From positions 3,218,736 to 3,282,735 of the forward strand of contig NC_072450.1 in NCBI RefSeq assembly GCF_027596085.1: 64,000 bases of DNA. Reading direction: 5' to 3'. The position numbers and the translations under genes were made by a program. How positions within the stretch are numbered: the first letter of the stretch is position 1; every line of letters starts with the position of its first letter. The notes under the pieces are model-generated. The model was not told the DNA's origin, made no database searches, and saw only the letters and a list, made by a program, of their open reading frames with translations. The stretch is from Anoplopoma fimbria. Lineage: Eukaryota > Chordata > Actinopteri > Perciformes > Anoplopomatidae. Below are positions 1 through 10,619 of this stretch, one piece after another.

Positions 1-259
1 TTGCTCTTTAAGGGTAATGTTCCCTTTAATTAGAGGGATGCAGTTACTCCATTAAAAAGGGATTAATCAGAATTACACACAGGTTTAGGATTCCAAACAC
101 ACCTTGACTGAACAGATTCAGTGTTGACCAAGTCCCTCTAAAACATAAATGTACATCATCAGCATTTATGACTCTTTTAAATGTGTTATTACACAGAAAT
201 GAGGGGGAAGAAAGGAAGCAGAGGAAAAAGAGATTAGAGACAAAAGTGTAAATTACCAC

Positions 260-3200
260 AAACTCTGAATACGTGCTGGCGACAGAGGCTATGCTGTGGT
301 GACGCTGTGGACTAGCGGGGGTCGTCAACGCACCGCTCAGAGGGCTCCCCTTGAGCAAGGCCTCGTTCTCCTTGTTACAGCCCAGCAGACGAGGGTTGGG
401 GGGTTTACCGCCGACCGGCGTCCGCGATGCCGGACCCTGGAGGGACACACGTCAGACCAGTCGGACCAGATATCCTCTTTAACAGTACCGCAATGAGGTT
501 TTAAGAATTACGGGATGAAAGAAATACTAGTTCACATGAAGAAGGAAAAGTTTCTGTGCAAATGAAAAGTAAAACAACAGACAAAACAACACTTAACGTA
601 TAAAAGGAGCAGAAAGTGTGAATATAAAAAAAAAAAAGCTCATTCTTTATTCTGACTTTTTAGATTTTTGTGTCATTTGTCCATCTGTCCTTATGCGTCC
701 TCAATTCATTCACATTGTTTGGATGTCTGCCAGTCAAAAGGTTTTCTAGAGTGCTGATTTTTCCAATCTCCCGTACATTTTTTAGAGCTGCAACCAGTAG
801 ATGAATAAATTGCCAACTATTTAGTTTTTTGATTAATCCTTGAATTCCTTTTTCATTCAAAAATGGCAGAAAATGCATTTTTTTAGCCTCCAAATGTGAA
901 GGATTCCTGTTTTTCTCTGGTTTATGTCATATTAACTGAATATCTTTGAGTGTTGGACAAAAAAATACCTTTAAAGTGTCCATTCTTTAGATTTCAGTGC
1001 TGATTAATTTCTGTTTTATTGAAAACGATGCAACTCAATGGAAAGTATTCAGAATTGTGAGTGTAGTTCTGTTGCCATAAGGCTCAATCACCATGGTTAC
1101 CTGCTTCAGCGATAGATAGTTACTCAAAAGACATTTATTTAAATACATATCTTCATGATTGAAACTTTCATTAAATCAACTTTGACTTTGAGAACCTGGG
1201 GTGGACACATTTCACTATTTTCTGACATTTAACAGACGATTAATCAATGAATCTAGAAATGAATCAACAGATTAATAGTTAATGAAAGACAACAGTTAGT
1301 TGCAGCCCTGGATGTCTTTCAGATGCCGAGTTTTTCTTGTCACCCACATATCCCTTATTGTCAAAGTACACGTTCGGAATGTGTTTCAGATTTTAAAAAA
1401 ACTGTCGTGGAACACAGCAGCGACCACAATACGTCATGTGACAAGTAACAACCAATCACAGCCATTAGATCTATGAGATGAAGGGGGGTGGTAATCATTG
1501 AATTTCATCCGTCACACTTGTTTCAAACTTGATTCAAAATCAATTTTTCATTGTTTTTACTTGTTTACTTTAGCCAGTGAGGCTTATTACTAAATTTTCA
1601 CAACTCATCATCATCATCACAGGGTTCAGGGTGTGGTTGCTTAGTTACGGCAGACTAGACAGGAGCGTAACCTCCCCTAGAACCTTGGATAAAAGGATGG
1701 AAGCGGCACGGCTGTCGTTTTCTAAGCTTTTTTAAGACGCAACATGTGAGCAGCCCTCTTAGTGATCTCTACGTCTTCCATCTTGAAAATGAAACCAACC
1801 TTGTTAGCTGACAGAGGTGGGCGGGGCACAGGCGAGCGGCAGACAGTTGCGCCGTAGACGGAGCGGCTGGTGCTGCTAGAGGTGGCGCTAGACATGCTGG
1901 AGGTCGCGTTAAACTGAAGGCAGAGGCAGAGGGGGGAGGGTTAGCGGCAAAACAGCCAGACGAATACAGACGCCACGTGTTTAATAAAGCCAGAATTTAC
2001 AGCCTAAAGTATTAAAGTGAAATTGTTTTAGCACCTTTCTTGATTTATTTGGGGTCTGAGGGCCGAGGAGTCTGCGTTTGGTCGGGGTCCGTACTGCTGT
2101 CCCGTACAGCATGTCCTCCTCCGTCTGTTTGCTCTTCTTGAGATGCTGAGAAGAGTTTGTGAGAGAAGAGTCAGCACATTTTACAGCAAAACAAACAGGC
2201 TACATAATCCCATAATAACAACATGGCGGCGTGCTTACCCTCTCTTGTTTCTCCTTCTCTTTCTCTATCCGGTGGAGCTCCCACTGCTCCTCCACATACT
2301 GCATGAACTTCTCCCCGTTAACCAGAAACTCTCGATCCTGTTCGCTTTCCCAGGTGTCAATCTGGGCTTTTAGTTTCTTTTCAAGCTAAACAGAAAACAA
2401 ACACATGAGTTACTGTTAAAGGCTCAAAAGATCTGTTGGTTTAGAAAATGAGAGGCAGTGTTCATGAGTTACCTTGGGAAGACTTTTGTGCAGCTCAGAC
2501 CTCTGCTTCTCCTCTTTGAGAAGGTTCCCTCCTCTGTTGGTGAACCTTGTTGGATCTGTGGCTTTTTTCTGTGAGGGAGGAAGAGGAAGGAGACGGATGA
2601 CAGACTTAACATTTGTGGGGACATTATAGGCTTTTACATTTTTTAGATTGTTTTGTCTGTGGTAATGCAAATGGAATCATTTTTGGCAAGAGTGTTAATA
2701 TTCTCTTTTTTTTTTTTTTTGAATGTTGGAAGTTCCCCCTCAGCTCCTAAAATAAATCTATAATCAACTGTGTAGCTAAAATACAGACACTCAGACCCTT
2801 AAGGACACAAATGTCCCCATTGTCTTTAAAACCATATTTTTTCCCCACGGCCATTAAAGCATTAAAGCATGCATTCTATATCAGGCTTTTAATCGAGAGC
2901 TCTGGCTTCTAAATTGTAGTTTTGGCCATTTTCTCATGTCCCTTGCCCATTGGTGTACATTCATGCCCTTTGTTGCTAATCATCATTGACATATCTAAGA
3001 ATTATTATTTTTTTTTTAAATAAGATGCATCATGTTTCTGAAAGAGTTGGGGATTTTGTGTTCATATTTTTTTTTCCTTTTACTTTATGTATTGTCAGGA
3101 TTGTTGTGCATCTACTAAAAAAACCAGCATAAAAAATATGCAATATATAACATTATGTATATTAAATATTGCAAAAAATATAAAATATTCCTTACACATT

Positions 3201-6200
3201 CCTAAACTATTGCCGCATCTGTCTTAACTATATTTAAATTATTTTTACTGAATAACACATTCAGTATACCTTCAAGAGCTAGCGTAGCATAGACGTGCTA
3301 GCGCTAGTTAATATTGTGCTAACGTACTCTGCTAACGTAGATCTCCTCTCAACCTCTCCAGGTAACGAGTATCACTATTACACAACGTTTAAACATGACG
3401 AGCTCCAAATCCACTAAACCAGCCTGAACATAAAGAGAGCCAGATAGTTGCAGCAGGACGATGAACCACTGTGATTGGCCAGTCTGTTTGTGGGTGGGAC
3501 TTAGAGAAGGGTCAATTGGCTATCGTTTAGTTCCACTTGTGCACCATCAGATGTTGGTGAAGCTTTGTTGCTACTCCGGTTTCTGTTCACAGTGAGTGCT
3601 TTAGTTTGCGTTCCCCGTCACAGCTACTCACCTCCAGCTGCAGGAAGAGTCTCCAGCTGTCCTCCCACTGGTGGACGCCGTCAAAAAGCTCCTTGTGATC
3701 CTCATAATGCTCCTTCAAGCGCTGGATCTCAGCGTCATGCAGACTCAGCAGATCTTCAGTAAAGTCCTCTAAAATATAAATAGAATATCAAATAAAGCCT
3801 CAACACTAAACTCCAGTAATGTTCTGATGAAGACGACCTTAAAGAAGAGAACCCACCGCTGAAATACGGACTGAACGACTGCCGCTGGTCGATGCTGAAG
3901 AAGCACTTCTCCCAGAACACGGCGATCTCGGAGCGGATGGCGTCGGTCACGTTGTGGATGTTTAACAGTTTGAGCTCCTCCAGACGCTGAACTTCTGCTT
4001 GTAGCTGAAGAAGGAAAATAAAGCGTAAGCCAGAAACTAACAGTCATGAGCAACAGAAACTAAAAATGGATGAACCAGGGAGTCGGAGTCAAATCTTCTC
4101 ACCGCTTCCAGGTTCCTCTTCCTGGAGGTGACCATGTGCTCGTTGAAGGCCTCCCTCTCCTCCTGAGGAACATCCAGTCTGTCCCACAGTCGCTGGATCT
4201 TCTCTCGGTGAGCCTCGCACATCGCCTCGTTCTCCGCCTTTCGCTCCTCCAGCTGCAGGATCGACATGACACAAAGTTCAGCGTTGGATCGCTTATTATA
4301 TATATATATATATATATATAAAAAAAAAAAAATCAAACACCAGTCTGGTGTTTTTTGAGAGGGTCTCTTTAGAAACTAACGATATGTTATTTTCAAAACC
4401 AGGTCAATTCACAAACCTTTGAGTTAAACATATAAACAAGAAACTTAGTACTTAACTGATAATGTTAGTGTAACATTTATAACAAGAAGCACCAGGTAGA
4501 TGTAAACAAGTGAATGATTGAAGTAATGCAATGACAACCAACGATTCCTTCAGAGATATTAACTTTACATCTCAATCCTCTGGGAAACACTGCAGCCAGT
4601 CAGCTGAAAATTCCATTAAATATTTTATATATATATATATCTCATACCTGACAAACAAGCAGCTTGAGAGACGTGATATTGTCTCTTGAGAGGCAAAAGG
4701 AGTCCTCGTCCTCACAGACGACGTCCTTCTCAAAGCTGGTCTCGGGGACGTGTTCCAGTTCTCCCATGTACACGATGATCTGCCTCTTGAGGTCCATGAA
4801 CTCAGCGTACCGCCTCGCCTGGAAGCACCAAAGCAGAACACCATTTGGTCAAAAACAGACTATATAAGTGTTTATGACAAAAGCTTCTGTGTTGTTGTGG
4901 TTTTGTAGTGACCTGCTGTTTGTTGTTCGAGGACAGATATGTATTCTTTTATTAAGACCAACCTCATCTTTATTGTAAAATGTCAAAACAATGTATCTAG
5001 CATTTAGGAATGTATCTTAAAATTGTCACTCAATGTGAGGACAGATTTTAGAGCAGTGGAGTCAACAATAATCTTCAGCAGCAGCAAATTATGAGTCAAC
5101 AGGTTGAAAATACACTTTCCAGATTTCATTAAGTGATGTGTTTACAGTCCAAGTGACCTAAATGTTATAATTTAGAAGAGGAAGCTACACAAGAGGGCCG
5201 GGGACTCCAGGGAGTCTAAATTGATACTAGAGTACCTCCTTGTTTTATGAATAAAGCGGTACACGAATTAAAGCAGCAGCGCTTTGTGTGTTTGACCAAT
5301 CGGGGACAGTCATCCCTGCAAAACCCCACCCTGAAAGTTCCTGTACTTTCAGAAAGTACTAGCCACACAACCAAAGTCCTTTTAGGGGGTAAAATGTCCC
5401 TGGAACTTAATCTCTTTCCTCTAACAGTTCCCTGGGGAAAGTTCCTGCTGCGGAAACTGGGTTAGATAAGATTATTGTGCTGCAAAGACAAACATCTTCC
5501 AAAACGGTCTGCCCGTCTTCAATGGTATAGCCTGTAGCTCTAGAGGAAACACAGCTTTTCTACTCATGCAGTCAAACTAACCGAACAGACTAGACGTAGG
5601 CGTAAAAAGCGGGTTCCCACCTTCTCTGCGTTCTGGTTAGCGATGTGCTGGCTGAAGCTCTCCAGCTGCTCCGGCGTGGGGGCGGAGTCCGGAGCGAGGC
5701 CGTACGGTGTGGAGCACAGGAGGTCGCACAGGTCCTGGTCCTGCTCCAGCAGCTCCTTCAGCTGCTGCATCCGCTGAGTCTTCTCCTTCATCAGAGCCTC
5801 CAGCTGCGTGCGGATGTTCTTCTCTTGCTGGAGCATGCTGATGCCGGTCTCCTCCTGAACGCACCAGGAACACAACAACAAGATGAAGATGTTTCTCACA
5901 CCATCAAAGTGTGTTTATCTACAACCAACCAGTAACTACAATGACTGAGATGTACATTAACAAGGTTACGCATCTTATTAGAACAGAATGGAAACAATAA
6001 CAGGAACATTTGCATGCTGGTGCTGCAACACAAAGCGTGCTCTGCAGCCGGCGTTACCTCAAACACAGGCATCTGCAGCTCCAGGTAGAGTTTCTCCATT
6101 TCTGTCCTGCAGCTTTGAATGCTGCTGATGAGCCTCTTCTTCAGAGATTCCTCCTCTTTAATCATCATTTCTAGTAAACTCTGGCAGAAGAAGACAAGGA

Positions 6201-9200
6201 AATGAATCAGCATTGTGCAGAGAGATGTGTGGAGATGTTGAAATGGTTACCGGAATCCAATAACAGGTCATTCTGATGATTATCCTGGCCAACATAACCA
6301 GATATCAAGAGATTACTGAACCCTGGAGCAGAAACATTTGTGTAAAGATGCTGCTTTATTGGTACCTGTCCTAGTTTATTAACACATAATACTGCTGCCT
6401 GCAAACATTACAAGACATGAGAGCTCAAAGTACTTCAATTCAACTGTAGAAAATATGATATTTTAAGTTTTTCTCCACCAGTTTGTTTACTGGAAGCTTC
6501 CTTGTTCTCAAATGAAAATAACTTTTTGTAAATTTTAAAGAGGAAAATCTCACAGACAATTCAGCGTTGTTCATCCTGCACTGGCTTTCAAATGCTACAG
6601 CAATAATTTAAATAGAAATAGTCTGTTATAGCTGTTGTAAGTGTTCAGCGATTTGATGAAAATCAAATATCACAATTCTTTTCATTAATGATGAACGCCT
6701 GTCACTGTCATTTACATTTCTAAAATACATCTGACATAAATCAGTAGTAGAAACTAGAGAGATACTCTGGTATGTATGTGGCAGCTGCACGTTTGAAGCC
6801 ATCTCCAAACTTGCCATTACAAGTATGTTTATTCATCGTAAAATATCTCAATCAGTGCATATCTTGGTCCTATGTTTTCATTAACAGAATATCAATATCA
6901 GCCTGAATAAATCCAGTATCAGGATCAAGTCAATATAAACATCTGTCTGTGAGCAATAGCACGATTCCTGCACAAACCTGTACAGCTCTTTCACCTTAAA
7001 AAAAACTGATATTTTGTGTATTTTTACAGTATTTTCTCCACATGTTCCTTTCTATATTTCAGTTTCTTTTTTTGTGGCAGCTGATAAACAAGAAGAAACT
7101 GCATGTTTTGACTGTAAAATATCTCATTTACATAATACCAATATCAGCCTAGATAAATTCAATATCAGGATATAGTCAAAATAAATATTTGTCTGTGAAC
7201 TTTGGCCTATTCTTTAATAAACCTATACAGCTCTTTCACCTTAAAAAAAACAGATATTTTGTGTATTTTTACAGTATTTTCTCCACATGTTCCTTTCTAT
7301 ATTTAAGTTTCTTGTCTTTGCAGAATTCTCCTTTCACTTTCTCTCACCAAAACACCCCGGTAAATCCCTTGTGGGTGAAAACCTACTTGGCATAAACCTG
7401 ATTCCACTCTGATTAATCACCCCATGTCTCTATTGTGTTGTTAGTTTCACTCATGACTGACGTGTCTTTGTAGAAAAGCCCCCCCACCCACCTGAAACCG
7501 GTTGATAATCATCTCAGATCACAGTTACATTTTCTGACTTAACCCTTGTGTTGCCTTAGGGGTAAAAAATGACCCGCCACTATGTTTAACAGCATAGGAA
7601 ACCCCCTTAATGATCTTTTTTCAACTTGAAATTCAATGACTTTTCCTAGAATGACCCCAACATGAGAAAAAGTCAAACATTGCCTTTGTTCATATTTCCA
7701 TAAAAGCTGTACACCAACAGGGTACAAATCTTGTCTAAGGGGTCATTTTTGACGACCCCACACCTGACTGAAGTTCACAGACAAAATACGAACAAGATCA
7801 GAGAGAGTAAACATCTCTTGAAAGCATTGTTTTCTAATGGGGAATGCAGTCAGAGGCTATAAAGGTGCTGCAGATGACAGTACAACCAGTACCTTCTTTA
7901 CTGTAGCCATGAGTGCACATTTCACTCCTAGATCGGATTTATTCAGACGTCCAGACGGTGATTTACAACAGGAAGAGGTATCTGAAGAATATATCTTGCT
8001 AAAAAAAATATGTTTGCACCTATGCAGTACCTTTAGCATTATAATAATATTGATAATAAACCAATACTTTAGTAAAGAAAACAATTATCAGAAGTGTGTT
8101 GTAATAAAAACGAGTGGATTCCACTGATTAAACACAGTCTTTCTGCACTGTGAAGAGGAAAAACCGAGATATTCACAAAGTTTGTGATGAATGACAGGTT
8201 GTTTCTTCATGCAAAATAGATTTGGGGTTTAAAATGCAATTAGTCACATTACTATTATTATTCCCTGTACTATTACGCTTATTGACTTTGCTTCTACCCT
8301 GAAGTCTTTGTGCTTTCTCCCGAGAGGTGTGAGGGTCTAAGGACAGAGGATGTGAGGGTCTAAGGACAGAAGATGTGAGGGTCTAAGGACAGAGGAGGTG
8401 AGGGTCTAAGGACAGAGGAGGTGAGGGTCTAAGGACAGAGGAGGTGAGGGTCTAAGGACAGAGGAGGTGAGGGTCTAAGGACAGAGGAGGTGAGGGTCTA
8501 AGGACAGAGGAGGTGAGGGTCTAAGGACAGAGGACAGAGGATGCTGCATGTGTACAGATTGTAAAGCTCTCTGAGGCTAATTTGTAATTTGTGATTCTGG
8601 GCTATACAAAATAAACTGAATTGAATCAAGCTGCTGTATTTTAGAGATTTAGTGGTGTATACAGAAAGTTAAGACAACACAAGGGTGAAGGAAGCATTAA
8701 CAGTAGTGTAAGGTGGTTTAATCCATGTTTAATAATGATAATGTATCATACAGTACCAGTCAAAAGTTTGGACACACCTTCTCATTCAACTACTTTGAAG
8801 AATCTAAAATATAAAACATATTCTGGTTTGTTGAGCATTTGTTTGTTTACCACATAATTCCATATGTGTTCCTTCATAGTTTGGATGTCTTCAATATTAA
8901 TCTACAATGTAGAAAAAAATAAAAATAAAAATAAAGAAAAACCATTGAATGAGAAGGTGTGTCCAAACTTTTGACTGGTACTGTATATATATAAAATAAA
9001 ATATATATAAAATAAAAATAAAAAAAATAAAAGAAAAACCATTGAATGAGAAGGTGTGTCCAAACTTTTGACTGGTACTGTATAATGTATACAGGTGAGC
9101 AGCAGGTCTCACCTTGATGTGGTTCTTCACTACATTGGTTCTCTCAGCCTCATACAGCAGGTATGAAGCATTAACAGTAGTGTAAACTGGTTTAATCCAT

Positions 9201-9212
9201 GTTTAATATATG

Positions 9213-9247
<35 letters not shown>

Positions 9248-9303
9248 ATGTGGTTCTTCACTACATTGGTTCTATATAGCAGGTATATACATACATATAT
9301 ATA

Positions 9304-9338
<35 letters not shown>

Positions 9339-9386
9339 GGTAAATATGTAAACTGGTCATATGATAATGTCATATATATATAACAC

Positions 9387-9421
<35 letters not shown>

Positions 9422-9524
9422 CATATAGGCCTCACCTTGATGTGGTTCTTCACTACATTGGTCCTCATATGAAGCATTAACAGTAGTGTAAACTGGTTTA
9501 ATAATGATAATGTCATATATATAT

Positions 9525-9566
<42 letters not shown>

Positions 9567-10081
9567 GTGTGTATACAGGCCTCACCTTGATGTGGTTCTT
9601 CACTACATTGGTCCTCATATGAAGCTTTAACAGTAGTGTAAGGTGGTTTAATAATGATAATGTAATATATATACACACATATATATATATATATGTATAT
9701 ATGTGTATATGTGTGTGTAGGCCTCACCTTGATGTGGTTCTTCACTACATTGGTCCTCATATGAAGCTTTAACAGTAGTGTAAAGTGGTTTAATAATGAT
9801 AATGTAATATATATACACATATATATATACATATATATGTATATATGTATATATATGTGTGCAGGCCTCACCTTGATGTGGTTCTTCACGACGTTGGTCC
9901 TCTGCAGCCTCTGGTCCTCGGGGATCCCGATCTCCTCCCAGATGTCCTTCAGGTGGCAGAGCGCCTTGTTGAGGCAGGACACGGCCTCCGCCGCCAGCAC
10001 CTCGCTGCAGGACGGAGCATGTCAACCCGGAAGTCACGTCAAACACCGCAAACACTCCAACAACACTCACCTCTTCCTCAT
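260..10081 (-). CDS. prc1: PRC1, protein regulator of cytokinesis 1 (3' end outside window)
   Basis: PRC1 (Ase1/MAP65 family) dimerises, crosslinks antiparallel microtubules at the spindle midzone and recruits kinesins for cytokinesis. Thirteen coding exons, listed 5' to 3' in plus coordinates: 10071-10081, 9872-10004, 6058-6180, 5621-5854, 4648-4818, 4103-4252, 3857-4004, 3632-3768, 2473-2568, 2239-2385, 2035-2145, 1800-1913, 260-436. All phases join, giving 584 residues; the family is about 620 aa, so one last exon lies left of base 1. The start MRKSEVLAAEAV matches the vertebrate N-terminus. Coiled-coil dimer region in residues about 1-300; spectrin-like microtubule-binding region includes RFTNRGGNLLKEEK. 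T470-P and T481-P fall in the basic stretch RTPTKRRLLGPQTPNKSRK, the same numbering as the human Cdk1 sites as I remember them. A KEN sequence is at about 547-549 and SVASTYSEF near the end. Odd points: the exon at 2035 uses a weak donor (gtgcta), and intron 2 carries copies of exon 2's end. Confidence 0.96.
785..1307. mobile_element. hAT-like non-autonomous element in a prc1 intron
   Basis: The ends are inverted: left AGAGCTGCAACCAGTAG and right TTAGTTGCAGCCCTGG, whose reverse complement begins CCAGGGCTGCAACTAA. Near the ends are the ATTAATC/GATTAAT motifs typical of a very common teleost element. No coding capacity is seen. Family assignment to hAT is from the terminal motif and is tentative. 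A similar terminal motif (GACTTATTATTGCAGCTCTAA) appears near 60030. Confidence 0.5.
6838..7325. repeat. Diverged tandem duplication in prc1 intron 2
   Basis: Two adjacent copies of roughly 240-270 bp (about 6838-7077 and 7114-7315) share blocks such as TACAGCTCTTTCACCTTAAA and TCCACATGTTCCTTTCTATA in the same order and orientation. The copies differ by substitutions and small indels. No known family was recognised. Confidence 0.65.
7543..8685. mobile_element. piggyBac-like non-autonomous element
   Basis: The 1143-bp element starts CCCTTGTGTTGCCTTA directly after TTAA (7539-7542). Its right end, reverse complemented, reads CCCTTGTGTTGTCTTA, a 15/16 match, and is followed by TGAA (8686-8689), one base from a TTAA duplication. 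TTAA target sites with CCY ends are the piggyBac hallmark. No transposase frame is present; the interior includes GACC-rich motifs and a minisatellite. Confidence 0.6.
8329..8532. repeat. 23-bp minisatellite inside the piggyBac-like element
   Basis: About nine head-to-tail copies of a unit like GTGAGGGTCTAAGGACAGAG with GAG. The first units vary (GGATGTGAGG, AGATGTGAGG); the later ones are identical. It is followed by a stretch ending in CAAAATAAACTGAATTGAATC, which resembles a satellite-bearing repeat common in teleost genomes. Confidence 0.8.
8688..9871 (-). repeat. About 145-bp tandem array carrying copies of the end of prc1 exon 2
   Basis: Each unit, read on the minus strand, is an (AT)n tract, then an intron segment containing ACCACTTTACACTACTG, then a copy of the last 30-45 nt of prc1 exon 2 coding for RTNVVKNHIK, then the donor gtgag. 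Exon-like copies start at plus positions 9113, about 9247, 9436, 9586 and 9728; the true exon 2 starts at 9872. Spacing of the last units is 150, 142 and 144 bp. The copy at 9247 has lost the donor; the other four keep it. Copies share ACTACATTGG where the real exon has ACGACGTTGG, so they were amplified from one diverged copy. An intron-only fragment of the unit lies at 8690-8745. Confidence 0.85.
8751..9080. mobile_element. Tc1/mariner-like MITE with a duplicated right terminal repeat
   Basis: Left end CAGTACCAGTCAAAAGTTTG in plus orientation; right end is the inverse, present twice (ending about 8983 and 9080) and separated by AT-rich spacer. The unique body between them (about 8790-8915, including TCCATATGTGTTCCTTCATA) has no coding capacity. 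TA flanks fit Tc1/mariner insertion. It sits inside the first unit of the exon-copy array. Confidence 0.75.
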
Positions 10082-10082
10082 G

Positions 10083-10168
10083 GTCAGATCCCAGTCTGCT
10101 GTGGGTAGATCCCAGTTGTGTTGTGGTCAGATCCCAGTCTGCTGTGGTCAGATCCCAGTCTGCTGTGG
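10083..10168. repeat. 20-bp minisatellite in the prc1 leader
   Basis: Four imperfect copies of a unit like TCAGATCCCAGTCTGCTGTG lie immediately upstream of the prc1 ATG, starting around 10083, 10108, 10128 and 10148. They would probably be in the 5' UTR, where they could add or remove leader sequence between individuals. Confidence 0.7.
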
Positions 10169-10330
10169 TGCGTCTCTCTCTCTGCTCTCCGTTCCTCCGC
10201 AGTTCAAAACACGCGGATTAAGGCGTTCTGCTCTCTGATTGGCTCGTTCAAAAGGGAGCGCGTGTTGTGTGAAACCAGCGTCGCCCGGCGGGGAGGTTTC
10301 GCTAGGTTCCGCCCGGCGCTGACGCACCCG
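10083..10330 (-). promoter_or_regulatory. prc1: prc1 promoter and 5' UTR with CCAAT and CHR-like sites
   Basis: GC-rich stretch directly upstream of the prc1 start. It holds ATTGG (an inverted CCAAT box on the gene's strand) at 10238-10242 and two TTCAAA sites, which read TTTGAA on the gene strand, at 10203-10208 and 10247-10252. TTTGAA is the CHR consensus used by DREAM/B-MYB-MuvB at G2/M genes, usually downstream of NF-Y CCAAT boxes; human PRC1 is a known target of this kind. The sites are seen; their function here is inferred. The exact transcription start is not determined. Confidence 0.5.
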
Positions 10331-10399
10331 GAGAGGAAAACAAACACACTTGGTTTCATAGAGGGTGTGGTGGTGTTCAGCAGCAGTTTGACACTTCTT

Positions 10400-10565
10400 T
10401 GTTGTTAATATTAGACTGAGGTGTAATGGAAGATAAAGTATTAGTACTTATACCACACTGTGGAAATACTCTTAAAAGTCTTAATTATAAAAAAAACAGT
10501 ATGTAAATAGTATCAGTATTATGTACATTATGTACTTAAAGTATTAATTGTGCAGTAAAATGTTC
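10400..10565. repeat. Fragment of a dispersed 'AAGTACTT'-rich teleost repeat
   Basis: AT-rich text with AAAGTATTAGTACTTATA, CTGTGGAAATACTC and GTACTTAAAGTATT, recurring in the window near 27725-28255, 43912-44090 and 61850-62680. This is a well-known repeat type in teleost introns and intergenic DNA; I do not assign its class. Confidence 0.5.
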
Positions 10566-10619
10566 CCTGTGAGTGTTTTTCTATAATATTTTATATTTTT
10601 TTATTTTATATATATATAT

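Noticed and set aside
1..259. Possible last prc1 exon
   Set aside because: No acceptor followed by a sequence like the PRC1 C-terminus was found; the continuing open frame past 260 crosses a splice donor (gtggtaat) and loses similarity.
5160..5480. Possible transposon (AAAGTTCCTG and inverted CAGGAACTTTC-like motifs)
   Set aside because: The motifs suggest a common teleost element, but I could not find matching ends, so no boundaries are claimed.
9272..10070. A 242-codon minus-strand frame joining prc1 exon 2 to several RTNVVKNHIK repeats
   Set aside because: It reads through the splice donor into AT-rich intron. The exon 2 donor at 9871 joins in phase to exon 3 (SLLEMMIKEEES), which gives the normal PRC1 protein.
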